From Deltaproteobacteria bacterium (GTDB lineage: Bacteria > Desulfobacterota > Desulfarculia > Adiutricales > Adiutricaceae): a stretch of 7,108 nucleotides of DNA. Location of the stretch: positions 1 to 7,108 of the forward strand of contig JAITJB010000190.1 of assembly GCA_031279155.1 (NCBI GenBank), given 5' to 3'. The position numbers and the translations under genes were made by a program. Below are positions 1 through 6,072 of the stretch, piece by piece. Positions within the stretch are counted from its first letter, which is position 1; each line of letters begins with the position of its first letter. Below the pieces are notes generated by a model, which saw nothing but the letters and a program-made list of their open reading frames with translations, did not search any database and was not told the DNA's origin.

Positions 1-1
1 G

Positions 2-686
2 TGGACAGATAAATATGGCAATAAAAGAGATAAAATAAATAAAAAAGAATTTATGCCCTTTATAGGTGATTACGAGGAATTTGCCAAACTTTTTTTTTAT
101 ACATCTGTCCGTAATGGATATGGAAAATACGGTAATGTAGTTTTATTATCTGATGGGGCTACCTGGATAAGGCATATGAAAGATAAGTATTACCCCGATG
201 TACAGCAGATTCTAGACTTTTTTCAACTAAAAACACATATATCTTAGTTGGCCAAAGTAATTTTTAATAATCAAAAAGATATATACCTTGGACCGAAGAA
301 GTTAGCAGGTTTTTTAAGCATAGCAAAACAAAAAAAGCTATTAAAATGATTACTTCATCGACTAAACATAAATTTAATATCATTTAGATGCTATTTTCCT
401 ATATTTAGAAAATAATAAGTCGATATAGATTAGTTTATACAAAAAAAGCTTTTTTATTGGTAGCATAGACATAGAAAGCGCTAATAAGACTTTGCTTCAA
501 GGCCGAAGGAAATTTCGGGCCATGCGTTGGAATGTGACCTCAGCCCAAGCTGTTGTTACACTGGTCGCCCAGTATCAGAGTGGTTTGTGGGAGTCTTAAG
601 TTGTTAAGGCAATTTACCAAAAATACCGTGAGCCCCTAGGTGATTGGAAGCAACCCCTAAAATTTCAAGGCCTTAATCTAAGATGA
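2..686 (+). pseudogene. Decayed DDE-type IS transposase, 3' portion (ISKra4/ISLre2-like)
   Basis: This is the remnant of an insertion-sequence transposase, cut by the left window edge. Three reading frames must be joined. Frame one (2-247) carries a VVLLSDGATWI motif, typical of a catalytic-Asp strand in DDE transposases, then QILDFFQLK, and ends at TAG 245-247. The same frame stays coding-like beyond it (AKVIFNNQKD). At about 280 homology moves to another frame (IPWTEEVSRFFKHSKTKKAIKMI, 283-357). From 384 a third frame reads LDAIFLYLENNKS, an in-frame TAG at 426-428, then FFIGS, IESANKTLLQ, MRWNVTSAQ and SGLWES up to TAA 597-599. The same frame remains open and protein-like (VVKAIYQKYREPLGDW) to TGA 684-686, so the original end may be there. 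The order and spacing of these blocks match the C-terminal half of ISKra4-type transposases; the exact family is uncertain. At least two stops and two frameshifts make it non-functional. Base composition is far more AT-rich than downstream, fitting acquired DNA. Confidence 0.85.
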
Positions 687-752
687 TCAAAAATTAAAAA
701 AAATATTACGTTGTTAATCTTTGCCCATGGAAGAAGGGTCGGGCCAAAAGGG

Positions 753-778
753 GGCCGAATCGGCCATTTGCTTTTTTT
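753..778 (+). terminator. Possible intrinsic terminator downstream of the IS remnant
   Basis: A GGCCG / CGGCC stem (753-757 with 761-765) with a 3-nt AAT loop is followed, after 6 nt, by seven Ts (772-778). The stem is short and the gap to the T run is longer than ideal. Together with the neighbouring GGGCC tracts, alternative foldings exist. It could insulate the downstream gene from read-through out of the transposase remnant. Confidence 0.35.
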
Positions 779-923
779 ATTAGAGTGTGATATCTGAAGC
801 CATAGGGAACATTATGATAAGACCCATAAAAAGTTTCGCATTTCTTTCAGGTGTTGCCCCGCTGTTGTCTTTTAGATTTATGCTTAATCCGACTTTGTTT
901 TATATCCGGCAAGCTCTTTGAGG

Positions 924-945
924 GCCGCCCGGAGCGGCAAGGAGG
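924..945 (+). promoter_or_regulatory. Hairpin abutting a strong Shine-Dalgarno
   Basis: A GCCGC/GCGGC stem (924-928 with 934-938, loop CCGGA) ends exactly at AAGGAGG (939-945), a near-perfect anti-16S match placed 9 nt before the ATG at 955. The ribosome-binding site fixes the start. The adjoining stem could stack next to, or compete with, ribosome loading, but that is speculative. Confidence 0.6.
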
Positions 946-954
946 CTGATCTTA

Positions 955-1914
955 ATGCCTAGAAGTTTATTTTTAATAGCCATAACACTTCTTTTTTTGT
1001 TGCCGGGCTGCGGTAATGGCGTGGTTGCCGGCGGCGGCAACATCCGCCGCGAACTTGACGCCTTAAAAATGGAAGTAGCCGACCTAAAGGACCGCTCAAG
1101 AGCTTCAGTTGGAACGGGCGTGCCTGGCTCGCCAGGCTCAGCCGGTTCTTATGGTAGCGACCTGCGCCTTGAAGTCGATAACCTCCGAACAAACCTCCAA
1201 AGGCTGACCGAAAACGTGGAAACGGCTTCTATCGGCGGAACTTCACTTAGGCAGCAGCTGGAATACATGAGCGCTCAGCTCGATCGCTTGGAGAAAAAAG
1301 CAGGTTTACCGCCCCTAAGTCGCGACGTGGTGGCTACTAGCCCGCCGGTGGTTTTGACCACCCCGGGGGTGGGCAGCCAACTGCCCGGTATGGTTACGCC
1401 GGGCGCGCCAGGCGCAACAACAGGCGCGCCAGTGGTCCCTGGCGACCCCAACCTACCTGGCCCGCCTCCTAATTACAGCCCTCCCGTAGCCGCTTATCCA
1501 GGAACTACCAACGCCCCCACAGTGGGCGCGCCAACTCCGCCGGTAGTCGTTAAGACCACTTACGATCTAGGTAAAGATCTCTTCGATCAAAAGAGATATC
1601 CGGAAGCCATCGAACGCTTCAAAGAGTATATAGCCACCGAACCCACGGGCGCCAATGTGGCCGGGGCTCAGTTCTATATTGGGGAATCCCTTTATTTCCA
1701 AAATAAGTTCGAGGACGCCATCTTAGAGTATCAGACCGTGGTTAGCGGCTTTCCCAAAAGTCCGCTGGTTTCCACGGCCCTTTTAAAGCAGGGCTTAAGC
1801 TTTCAAGCTATTAACGATAAAGCCAGCGCTAAATTACTCTACCAAAAAGTAGTCCGCGATTACCCCAAGAGCTATTCAGCCGGGATAGCCAGGGAACGGC
1901 TTAAGACCATTTAA
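955..1914 (+). CDS. cpoB: CpoB/YbgF-like periplasmic TPR lipoprotein
   Basis: A 319-residue envelope protein. The N-terminus is a lipoprotein signal: a hydrophobic stretch (residues 5-16) and an LPGC lipobox with the lipidated cysteine at 19. Two coiled-coil segments follow (about 28-48 and 68-115), corresponding to the trimerisation helix of CpoB. A Pro/Gly/Thr/Val-rich linker (about 126-200) leads to three TPR-like repeats (about 201-319: DLGKDLFDQKRYPEAIERF, FYIGESLYFQNKFEDAILEY, ALLKQGLSFQAINDKASAKL). This order is that of CpoB/YbgF, which in Proteobacteria links the Tol-Pal complex to septal peptidoglycan synthesis by PBP1B. The match is to the family. The Tol-Pal role is inferred, because no tol or pal gene is adjacent; the gene appears monocistronic, with a terminator behind it. 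E. coli CpoB is a soluble periplasmic protein, so lipidation here is a difference. A generic TPR lipoprotein (BamD-like) is less likely given the N-terminal coiled coil. Confidence 0.85.
   Translation: MPRSLFLIAITLLFLLPGCGNGVVAGGGNIRRELDALKMEVADLKDRSRASVGTGVPGSPGSAGSYGSDLRLEVDNLRTNLQRLTENVETASIGGTSLRQQLEYMSAQLDRLEKKAGLPPLSRDVVATSPPVVLTTPGVGSQLPGMVTPGAPGATTGAPVVPGDPNLPGPPPNYSPPVAAYPGTTNAPTVGAPTPPVVVKTTYDLGKDLFDQKRYPEAIERFKEYIATEPTGANVAGAQFYIGESLYFQNKFEDAILEYQTVVSGFPKSPLVSTALLKQGLSFQAINDKASAKLLYQKVVRDYPKSYSAGIARERLKTI
1402..1532 (+). repeat. Three identical GGCGCGCC palindromes encoding Gly-Ala-Pro in the linker
   Basis: The octamer GGCGCGCC occurs at 1402-1409, 1423-1430 and 1525-1532. Each time it is in the same frame as GGC GCG CCa, giving Gly-Ala-Pro at residues 150-152, 157-159 and 191-193 of the lipoprotein. 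Identical codon choice in three copies suggests local duplication within the low-complexity linker, not independent selection of each codon. Confidence 0.6.
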
Positions 1915-1924
1915 GGCTTTTTTT
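1900..1924 (+). terminator. Weak stem plus T run at the cpoB stop codon
   Basis: A 5-bp CTTAA/TTAAG stem (1900-1904 with 1911-1915) overlaps the TAA stop and is followed by GC and seven Ts (1918-1924). The A/T-rich stem is weak. It may act with the stronger hairpin just downstream. Confidence 0.3.
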
Positions 1925-1939
1925 AAAATTTTAACTTTG

Positions 1940-1988
1940 GCCCGCTAAATTATAGGCAAAAGCCTAAATATGGTTTAGCGGGCTTCTT
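1940..1988 (+). terminator. Nested hairpin terminator after the cpoB-like gene
   Basis: A perfect 10-bp stem GCCCGCTAAA/TTTAGCGGGC (1940-1949 with 1974-1983) encloses a second stem, TAGGC/GCCTA (1953-1957 with 1962-1966, AAAA loop). It is followed by TTCTT. The stable stem and its position 25 nt after the stop support a transcription terminator; the T tract is short, so efficiency is uncertain. Confidence 0.6.
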
Positions 1989-2249
1989 GATCGCGTATTT
2001 CCTCAAAGGCCAAAGAATATTAGGATATTACGTTGTCTATTAACTCTGGCTTCAGTTTATGTTATGATTTTCATTGGTCCATTGGCAAATCACGAGGTTA
2101 AGGCCTCCCTTAGCCTAGCTAGTCAAAACCCAAAAATTAAACGATATTATGATGTTTTTTGGTATTGTTTTGTCTAATTTGCCTAAGGCGACTATGATGT
2201 CTTTGGGCAGGTAAGGGTATCAATAGGATATCAAAGCCGTGGTTTTTTG
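1989..2249. other. Non-coding stretch upstream of the signalling cluster
   Basis: Together with the terminator before it and the leader after it, this forms a gap of about 400 bp between genes. I see no RNA gene, no repeat family and no supported coding frame in it. Its size leaves room for regulator binding ahead of the promoter at about 2250, but no operator-like symmetry stands out. Confidence 0.5.
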
Positions 2250-2258
2250 TGCTATACT
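2250..2258 (+). promoter_or_regulatory. Extended -10 promoter for the chemosensory cluster
   Basis: TGCTATACT matches the extended -10 consensus TGnTATAAT at all but one position (hexamer TATACT at 2253-2258). No good -35 lies 17 nt upstream (ATCAAA at about 2230), which an extended -10 can tolerate. It would start transcription near 2265, leaving a leader of about 60 nt that contains the hairpin at 2288-2311. It is the best sigma-70-type candidate before the gene at 2324. Confidence 0.5.
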
Positions 2259-2287
2259 TTTATCAAAGGCTTTGGCCTCCCCAAAAA

Positions 2288-2318
2288 ACCGGTTGCTTTT
2301 GATGAACCGGTCTCGGAG
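2288..2318 (+). promoter_or_regulatory. Leader hairpin (ACCGGTT/AACCGGT) and ribosome-binding site
   Basis: A perfect 7-bp inverted repeat (2288-2294 with 2305-2311, 10-nt loop GCTTTTGATG) lies immediately before the Shine-Dalgarno GGAG (2315-2318) of the gene starting at 2324. Each arm contains the palindrome ACCGGT, so it could be either an RNA hairpin controlling translation or a dyad operator downstream of the promoter. Confidence 0.45.
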
Positions 2319-2323
2319 ATTTT

Positions 2324-2725
2324 ATGGCACAGATCGATGGAAGCGTTTGGAAGGGCAAAAATGTCCTGGTGGTCGATGATTACCAGGCCGTCCGCAAAAC
2401 CATCAAGGAGTTGTGCGGCAATCTCGGCTTAAAGGTCGATGAGGCCGGTAATGGGGTCGAGGCCTTAGAGTGTCTCAATTCCAAAAAATACGATCTAGTC
2501 ATTAGCGACTTAGTCATGGCTGAGATGGACGGATTTGAGCTGACTGAGACCATTAAAAATAACCCCGTCCTGCGCACCGTGCCCGTGGTCATCTTATCCA
2601 CCCACGCTGATTATAAGTATATCTTCCGAGCCCTCAGATTGGGAGCGGATGACTATCTGATCAAACCCCCTAACACCGAAATGGTTCAAATAGTCTTAGC
2701 AAGGGTCTTTAATCATGAGTGGTAA
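2324..2725 (+). CDS. CheY-like single-domain response regulator
   Basis: A 133-residue stand-alone receiver domain with no output domain. The conserved pocket is complete: acidic pair Asp18-Asp19 (VVDDY) for Mg2+ binding, phosphoacceptor Asp62 (VISDLVM), the Ser/Thr switch position at Ser92 (VVILSTHAD) and Lys114 followed by Pro (LIKPP). It should therefore accept a phosphoryl group, most plausibly from the CheA encoded next, whose start overlaps this gene by 11 bp, indicating translational coupling. The start at 2324 is supported by GGAG 6-9 nt upstream. Single-domain receivers next to cheA act either as the output (CheY, motor or pilus binding) or as a phosphate sink or relay. The sequence alone does not say which, so no cheY symbol is assigned. 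Confidence 0.9.
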   Translation: MAQIDGSVWKGKNVLVVDDYQAVRKTIKELCGNLGLKVDEAGNGVEALECLNSKKYDLVISDLVMAEMDGFELTETIKNNPVLRTVPVVILSTHADYKYIFRALRLGADDYLIKPPNTEMVQIVLARVFNHEW

Positions 2726-4880
2726 TGTAGCGGTCCAGCCGCCTGATAACAAGGACGCGGCCCCACGCCCACCGGAATTGGACCGGATGGCGGTTAAGAT
2801 TTCCCATTTGGACCGCTTGTTGGGCTTAACGGGCGAGATAATCATCTCGGCCTCCAACATAAGCATCCTCCAGCGACATCTGTCTACTTCCTCGGTTAAC
2901 ATCGACAAGAACTCCTTGGAGATGATTAAAAACGTGGCCATGACCACCAACCGCATCTCCTCAGACCTGCACCATCTGGTCATGGACATAAGGATGGTGC
3001 CGATTAAGGAAACTTTCCTGAGGTTTCGGCGGCTGGTTAGGGATCTGGCCAAAAAGAGGGGCCGGCAGGTCGACTTTGAGATCGTCGGCGAAGATACCTT
3101 AGTCGATAAGACCGTAGCCGAAAAACTTTACGAGCCCTTGGCCCACCAGATCCGAAACGCCGTCGACCATGGCTTAGAAGATCCCCTTGAGCGAAAGCAC
3201 GTCGGTAAATCCCCGACCGGCCAATTGACCCTTACGGCCTATAAAAAAGAGGGCTTCACTTACGTTTCAGTTTCCGATGATGGCCACGGCTTAAATGAAT
3301 CTCGCATCCGCCAGGTGGCCGTGGAAAAGGGCTTTTTGCCGCCAGCGGCGGCCCAGGCGATTTCTGAAGCCGAGTGCTGGAACTTAATTATGCTGCCGGG
3401 TTTTTCCACGGCCACTGAGGCTACCGAGATCTCTGGTCGCGGCGTGGGCATGGACGTAGTTAAGAGCACGGTTGAAAGCCTAGGCGGCGAGGTCATCATC
3501 GATACTAAAAGGGGCTATGGGACGAGCTTTACCTATAAAATCCCTCAGCTCTCAGCCGTCAACATCACCGACGCCCTGATTATCCGTTCAGGCGAGAGTT
3601 ATTACGCCGTTCCCATCGGTAACGTGGTGGCTACGCAGTCTTTCTCCCTAAAAGACATCAATACCACCATGGAGAGTACGGAAAGTATTATTTACTTAGG
3701 CACCATCGTGCCGCTCTACGATCTGAGGGGGCTACTTACCGGAGCGCCTTTGAGCGATGATGAATTTAAGGATTATCTCCCGGTTATTATCATCGATTCC
3801 AAAAATGGCCGCATCGCCCTGAAGGTCAGCGAGTTTATTAGGCCGCAAAAATTGGTCTTAATCCCTCTGCCTGAGATTTTTTCGGTGCGCGGCGTAGCCG
3901 GGACGACCATATTGGGCGGCAACCAATTGGGCATGGTCTTAGACCCCTTTGATCTGATTGCCATGTCTAGCGGTCGGACAGTTGATAGCGAGGTCGGCTT
4001 TCAAAAGAGCGCCCAGGTCATGGAAGTCGATGAAGATGGTTTTGACTTTCAGGCGCCCTCATCGGCTACCGCCGAGGGCGAAAAGGCTCCTAGCGAGCCT
4101 GGCGGCCCGCCAGCGGCCAGGCCGGCTGAGGCTATGGACGAGGCCATGGCCGAAGAGTTTTTCGTGGAGATCCAAAACATCTTAAACGAGGCCAGCGAAG
4201 AGATCTTCCAACTAGAAAAAGATCCCGAAAATATCCGTCGGGTCAATACGATCTTTAGGTACTTCCACTCCATCAAAGGTAACTTCATCATGACCGGCTT
4301 CACCAATTTGGGCACCTTTGTCCACGAGGTCGAGACGGTTTTAGATCAGATGCGGGAGAAAGAACTTAAAGTCGATAAAGAGGTTATCGATCTTCTTTTG
4401 GATACGGTTAAAAATTTAGAAAAGGGCATTGTCGAGATCCGAGCTGGCCGCGGCTACGAGGTGCGCGATCCCGAACTCTTAGCTGAACTGGCCCGCTATA
4501 AGCGCACCGAGCATAAGGAGAAACCCAAAGACGATACTCCCGAAGACGGGCAGTTCCATTTTTCACCATTAGGCAACATCCTATACTTTGCTAAACTCGT
4601 GGCCAAAGGGGTCACGGTTTATCAGTCGATGTTTCAGATAGGGCCGTCGTTTCAGGAGACGAGCGTTGTCAGCTATCTCATCATTAAGCGCCTGACGTTA
4701 TTAGGCGATCTCATAGATACAGTGCCTAGCTTAGATAAGATCGAGCGGGGCTTAGGCACAGATAAGATTAAAGTCATGTTTTCCTCTGAGCGATCCTTAG
4801 AAGAGGTCAACGCCTTTTGTGAAAACCAACTTAAAAAGTACTATCACGTTTTAGTCTACGAAAACCTACCCGTGGAATGA
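2715..4880 (+). CDS. cheA: CheA-family histidine kinase with rotated domain order (P3-P4-P5-P1-P2-like)
   Basis: A 721-residue cytoplasmic chemotaxis-type kinase that autophosphorylates a histidine and passes phosphate to receivers. It begins, after about 23 linker residues, with the P3 dimerisation helices (24-92; HLDRLLGLTGEIII). P4, the ATPase, follows (about 93-278): N-box HQIRNAVDHGLE with Asn148, Asp151 and His152, G1 box DDGHG (188-192), PGFST (228-232), G2 box GRGVGMDVV (241-249) and GTS. P5, the CheW-like domain, spans about 280-418. An acidic, Ala/Pro-rich linker (about 421-475) leads to a P1/Hpt domain (about 476-585) with IFRYFHSIKGN and phosphoacceptor His518, plus HEVE (537-540). 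A second linker (597-613) leads to a C-terminal domain (about 615-718) that resembles the P2 receiver-docking fold. Canonical CheA has P1-P2 first. Motifs are intact, so it is probably active. The start has AAGGG (2701-2705) 9 nt upstream. It overlaps the receiver gene before it. Function is known for the family; the partners are inferred from neighbours. Confidence 0.93.
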   Translation: MSGNVAVQPPDNKDAAPRPPELDRMAVKISHLDRLLGLTGEIIISASNISILQRHLSTSSVNIDKNSLEMIKNVAMTTNRISSDLHHLVMDIRMVPIKETFLRFRRLVRDLAKKRGRQVDFEIVGEDTLVDKTVAEKLYEPLAHQIRNAVDHGLEDPLERKHVGKSPTGQLTLTAYKKEGFTYVSVSDDGHGLNESRIRQVAVEKGFLPPAAAQAISEAECWNLIMLPGFSTATEATEISGRGVGMDVVKSTVESLGGEVIIDTKRGYGTSFTYKIPQLSAVNITDALIIRSGESYYAVPIGNVVATQSFSLKDINTTMESTESIIYLGTIVPLYDLRGLLTGAPLSDDEFKDYLPVIIIDSKNGRIALKVSEFIRPQKLVLIPLPEIFSVRGVAGTTILGGNQLGMVLDPFDLIAMSSGRTVDSEVGFQKSAQVMEVDEDGFDFQAPSSATAEGEKAPSEPGGPPAARPAEAMDEAMAEEFFVEIQNILNEASEEIFQLEKDPENIRRVNTIFRYFHSIKGNFIMTGFTNLGTFVHEVETVLDQMREKELKVDKEVIDLLLDTVKNLEKGIVEIRAGRGYEVRDPELLAELARYKRTEHKEKPKDDTPEDGQFHFSPLGNILYFAKLVAKGVTVYQSMFQIGPSFQETSVVSYLIIKRLTLLGDLIDTVPSLDKIERGLGTDKIKVMFSSERSLEEVNAFCENQLKKYYHVLVYENLPVE

Positions 4881-4882
4881 CA

Positions 4883-4923
4883 GCCTTTTAAGGCGGCATT
4901 TATTTTTTTAGCTGATTTTTTTT
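4883..4923 (+). terminator. Weak hairpin and T tracts between cheA and the tandem-receiver gene
   Basis: A 4-bp GCCT/AGGC stem (4883-4886 with 4891-4894) is followed by runs of seven (4903-4909) and eight (4916-4923) Ts. The stem is too short for a strong terminator. It may lower, but probably does not abolish, transcription into the next gene 63 nt after the cheA stop. Confidence 0.3.
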
Positions 4924-4942
4924 CTAGATTTAGGGAGACATA

Positions 4943-5839
4943 ATGAGCGTCAAAGTGTTGATGATGATTAACGACGGTGACATCAGGGCCGAATTATCCG
5001 CTGCCATCGGCGATCGCTTCACCTTGATTGAGGCCCCATCTCCCGAGTTAGGTCAAGGACCGCAGGCGGCGGCTAAAATCATCGAATCTGGCGCTGACGT
5101 GGTCATCATGGATTACTTGGCCGAAGACGCTCTATCGGTTAAGATCCTCCAAGAGGTTACCGACGCCGAATGTAAGGCGGGTTTTATCTTTGTCGATTCC
5201 AAAACCGGAACCGATCGCGAAAACATCATGATGGCCTTAAATGAGGGGGCCCAGGCTTTTGTGACCCCGGACATTCAGCCCATTGCCCTGATTAATTACA
5301 TTAACCGCGTCGTCTCAGGCCCTAAGCGCTTGAGCCGCCCGGAAAAGAACATTGAAGATCAGCTGCAAAAGGTTAACGAAAAACTTACCCTCTACCGCAC
5401 TAGATTAAACAACGCCCAAAAGCTCATCGCCTATCTTCTGAGTACGCCCTTGGGATCGCAACCGCGCAAGGCCTTGATCTTATCTGACAGCGGCTATCAA
5501 CGCGAGCTATTAAAAAAGCACCTGGAAGACAACAACTACATTGTGCTGACGACCTCCAAGGTGTCAGAGGCCGTAGCTACCACGCTATCGGAAAAACCAA
5601 GAATTATCATTAGCGACTTTGAGCTGGACGAAGGGCAGACCGGCGTGGACTTTTGTAAAGAAATCAAGTTTACCCAAAAGTTTATGCCCTGTCACTTTGT
5701 GGTCTGTACCGCTAGTCAGGACAAGGTTTCAGAGGTCATGACGCCTGGAAATGGCGTGGATGATTGCATTCTTAAACCGGCCTCGCCTACGTCCTTAAAT
5801 GAGTTTTTAGCTCGGGTTTCGTTGGGGTTATTGCTCTGA
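4943..5839 (+). CDS. Tandem receiver-domain protein (REC - coiled coil - REC)
   Basis: A 298-residue soluble protein with two receiver-like domains and no effector domain. REC1 (about 3-125) has the fold pattern and an acceptor-like Asp57 (VVIMDYL). Its acidic pocket is reduced to Asn10-Asp11, and the conserved Lys is replaced (FVTPD, Thr108), so it is probably a degenerate or pseudo-receiver. Residues about 133-165 form a heptad-like helix. REC2 (about 175-295) begins KALILSDSGYQ, with one acidic residue at Asp182 where two are usual. It has acceptor Asp225 (IIISDFEL), Thr256 (VVCTASQD) and Lys278-Pro (CILKPA), so it may be phosphorylated. The start is supported by AGGGAGA (4932-4938). It lies 62 bp after the permuted cheA on the same strand, so REC2 is a likely CheA target. 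The protein may be an adaptor, a phosphate sink, or an output through protein contacts; the sequence does not decide. Confidence 0.85.
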   Translation: MSVKVLMMINDGDIRAELSAAIGDRFTLIEAPSPELGQGPQAAAKIIESGADVVIMDYLAEDALSVKILQEVTDAECKAGFIFVDSKTGTDRENIMMALNEGAQAFVTPDIQPIALINYINRVVSGPKRLSRPEKNIEDQLQKVNEKLTLYRTRLNNAQKLIAYLLSTPLGSQPRKALILSDSGYQRELLKKHLEDNNYIVLTTSKVSEAVATTLSEKPRIIISDFELDEGQTGVDFCKEIKFTQKFMPCHFVVCTASQDKVSEVMTPGNGVDDCILKPASPTSLNEFLARVSLGLLL

Positions 5840-5872
5840 GCCCCTGGTCCAGCCGGTGGTAACTTATGGCTA

Positions 5873-5914
5873 GCTAAGGGCCAGCTAGCGGCTAGCCACT
5901 AGCTGGCCCTTAGC
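5873..5914. repeat. 16-bp perfect inverted repeat, CTAG-rich
   Basis: GCTAAGGGCCAGCTAG (5873-5888) is an exact reverse complement of CTAGCTGGCCCTTAGC (5899-5914), with a 10-nt spacer containing a further palindrome, GGCTAGCC. In RNA this is a very stable stem. No T run follows it (AAATCT), so it is not a classical intrinsic terminator on the + strand. It could be a 3'-end-protecting hairpin, a dyad protein-binding site, or a copy of a small palindromic repeat element. Confidence 0.75.
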
Positions 5915-5967
5915 AAATCTAGCTCGTCGCCTAAGGCCGACCGATAAGTATGTGCTTACAGATAACG

Positions 5968-6008
5968 GACCCGTTACGCCTTTTGGGGCGCGGCGGGTCG
6001 CGGTTTTT
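5968..6008 (+). terminator. Intrinsic terminator after the chemosensory cluster
   Basis: The outer stem GACCCG/CGGGTC (5968-5973 with 5994-5999) and the inner stem CGCC/GGCG (5977-5980 with about 5987-5990) are followed by GCGG and five Ts (6004-6008). With the inverted repeat upstream, it separates the signalling cluster from the following two genes. It could instead lie in the leader of the next gene, 64 nt before its start. Confidence 0.5.
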
Positions 6009-6072
6009 AGGAGATTTTTACCTAACTCTGGTACTCCCTTAATATGAACCTTCAACAGGCTAGACTAAGACC

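Larger units (their letters stand above)
687..954. other. Non-coding stretch between the IS remnant and the cpoB-like gene
   Basis: No reading frame with a ribosome-binding site and protein-like composition is visible here. It contains the possible terminator at 753-778 and the hairpin/Shine-Dalgarno pair at 924-945. Because the gene at 955 lies alone, its promoter should be within about 780-920, but no convincing -35/-10 pair was found. The right end of the IS probably lies in this stretch, but its terminal repeat cannot be identified because the left end is outside the window. Confidence 0.5.

Noticed and set aside
703..2036. Twelve-base direct repeat ATATTACGTTGT at 703-714 and 2025-2036
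   Set aside because: In about 7 kb, one or two chance 12-mer matches are expected, and the flanks do not extend the match.
2064..2177. Short open frame of 37 codons (MIFIGPLANHEV...) in the gap before the signalling cluster
   Set aside because: No Shine-Dalgarno precedes it, the composition is not persuasive and no family is recognised; a frame of this length is expected by chance.
2247..2432. 61-codon frame overlapping the promoter and the receiver gene
   Set aside because: It starts inside the -10 region and runs out of frame through the receiver gene, whose pocket residues define the true frame.
2696..3052. Antisense frame of 118 codons over the receiver/cheA junction
   Set aside because: It lies wholly opposite strongly conserved coding sequence, shows no recognisable domain and has a biased composition; it is a shadow of the real genes.
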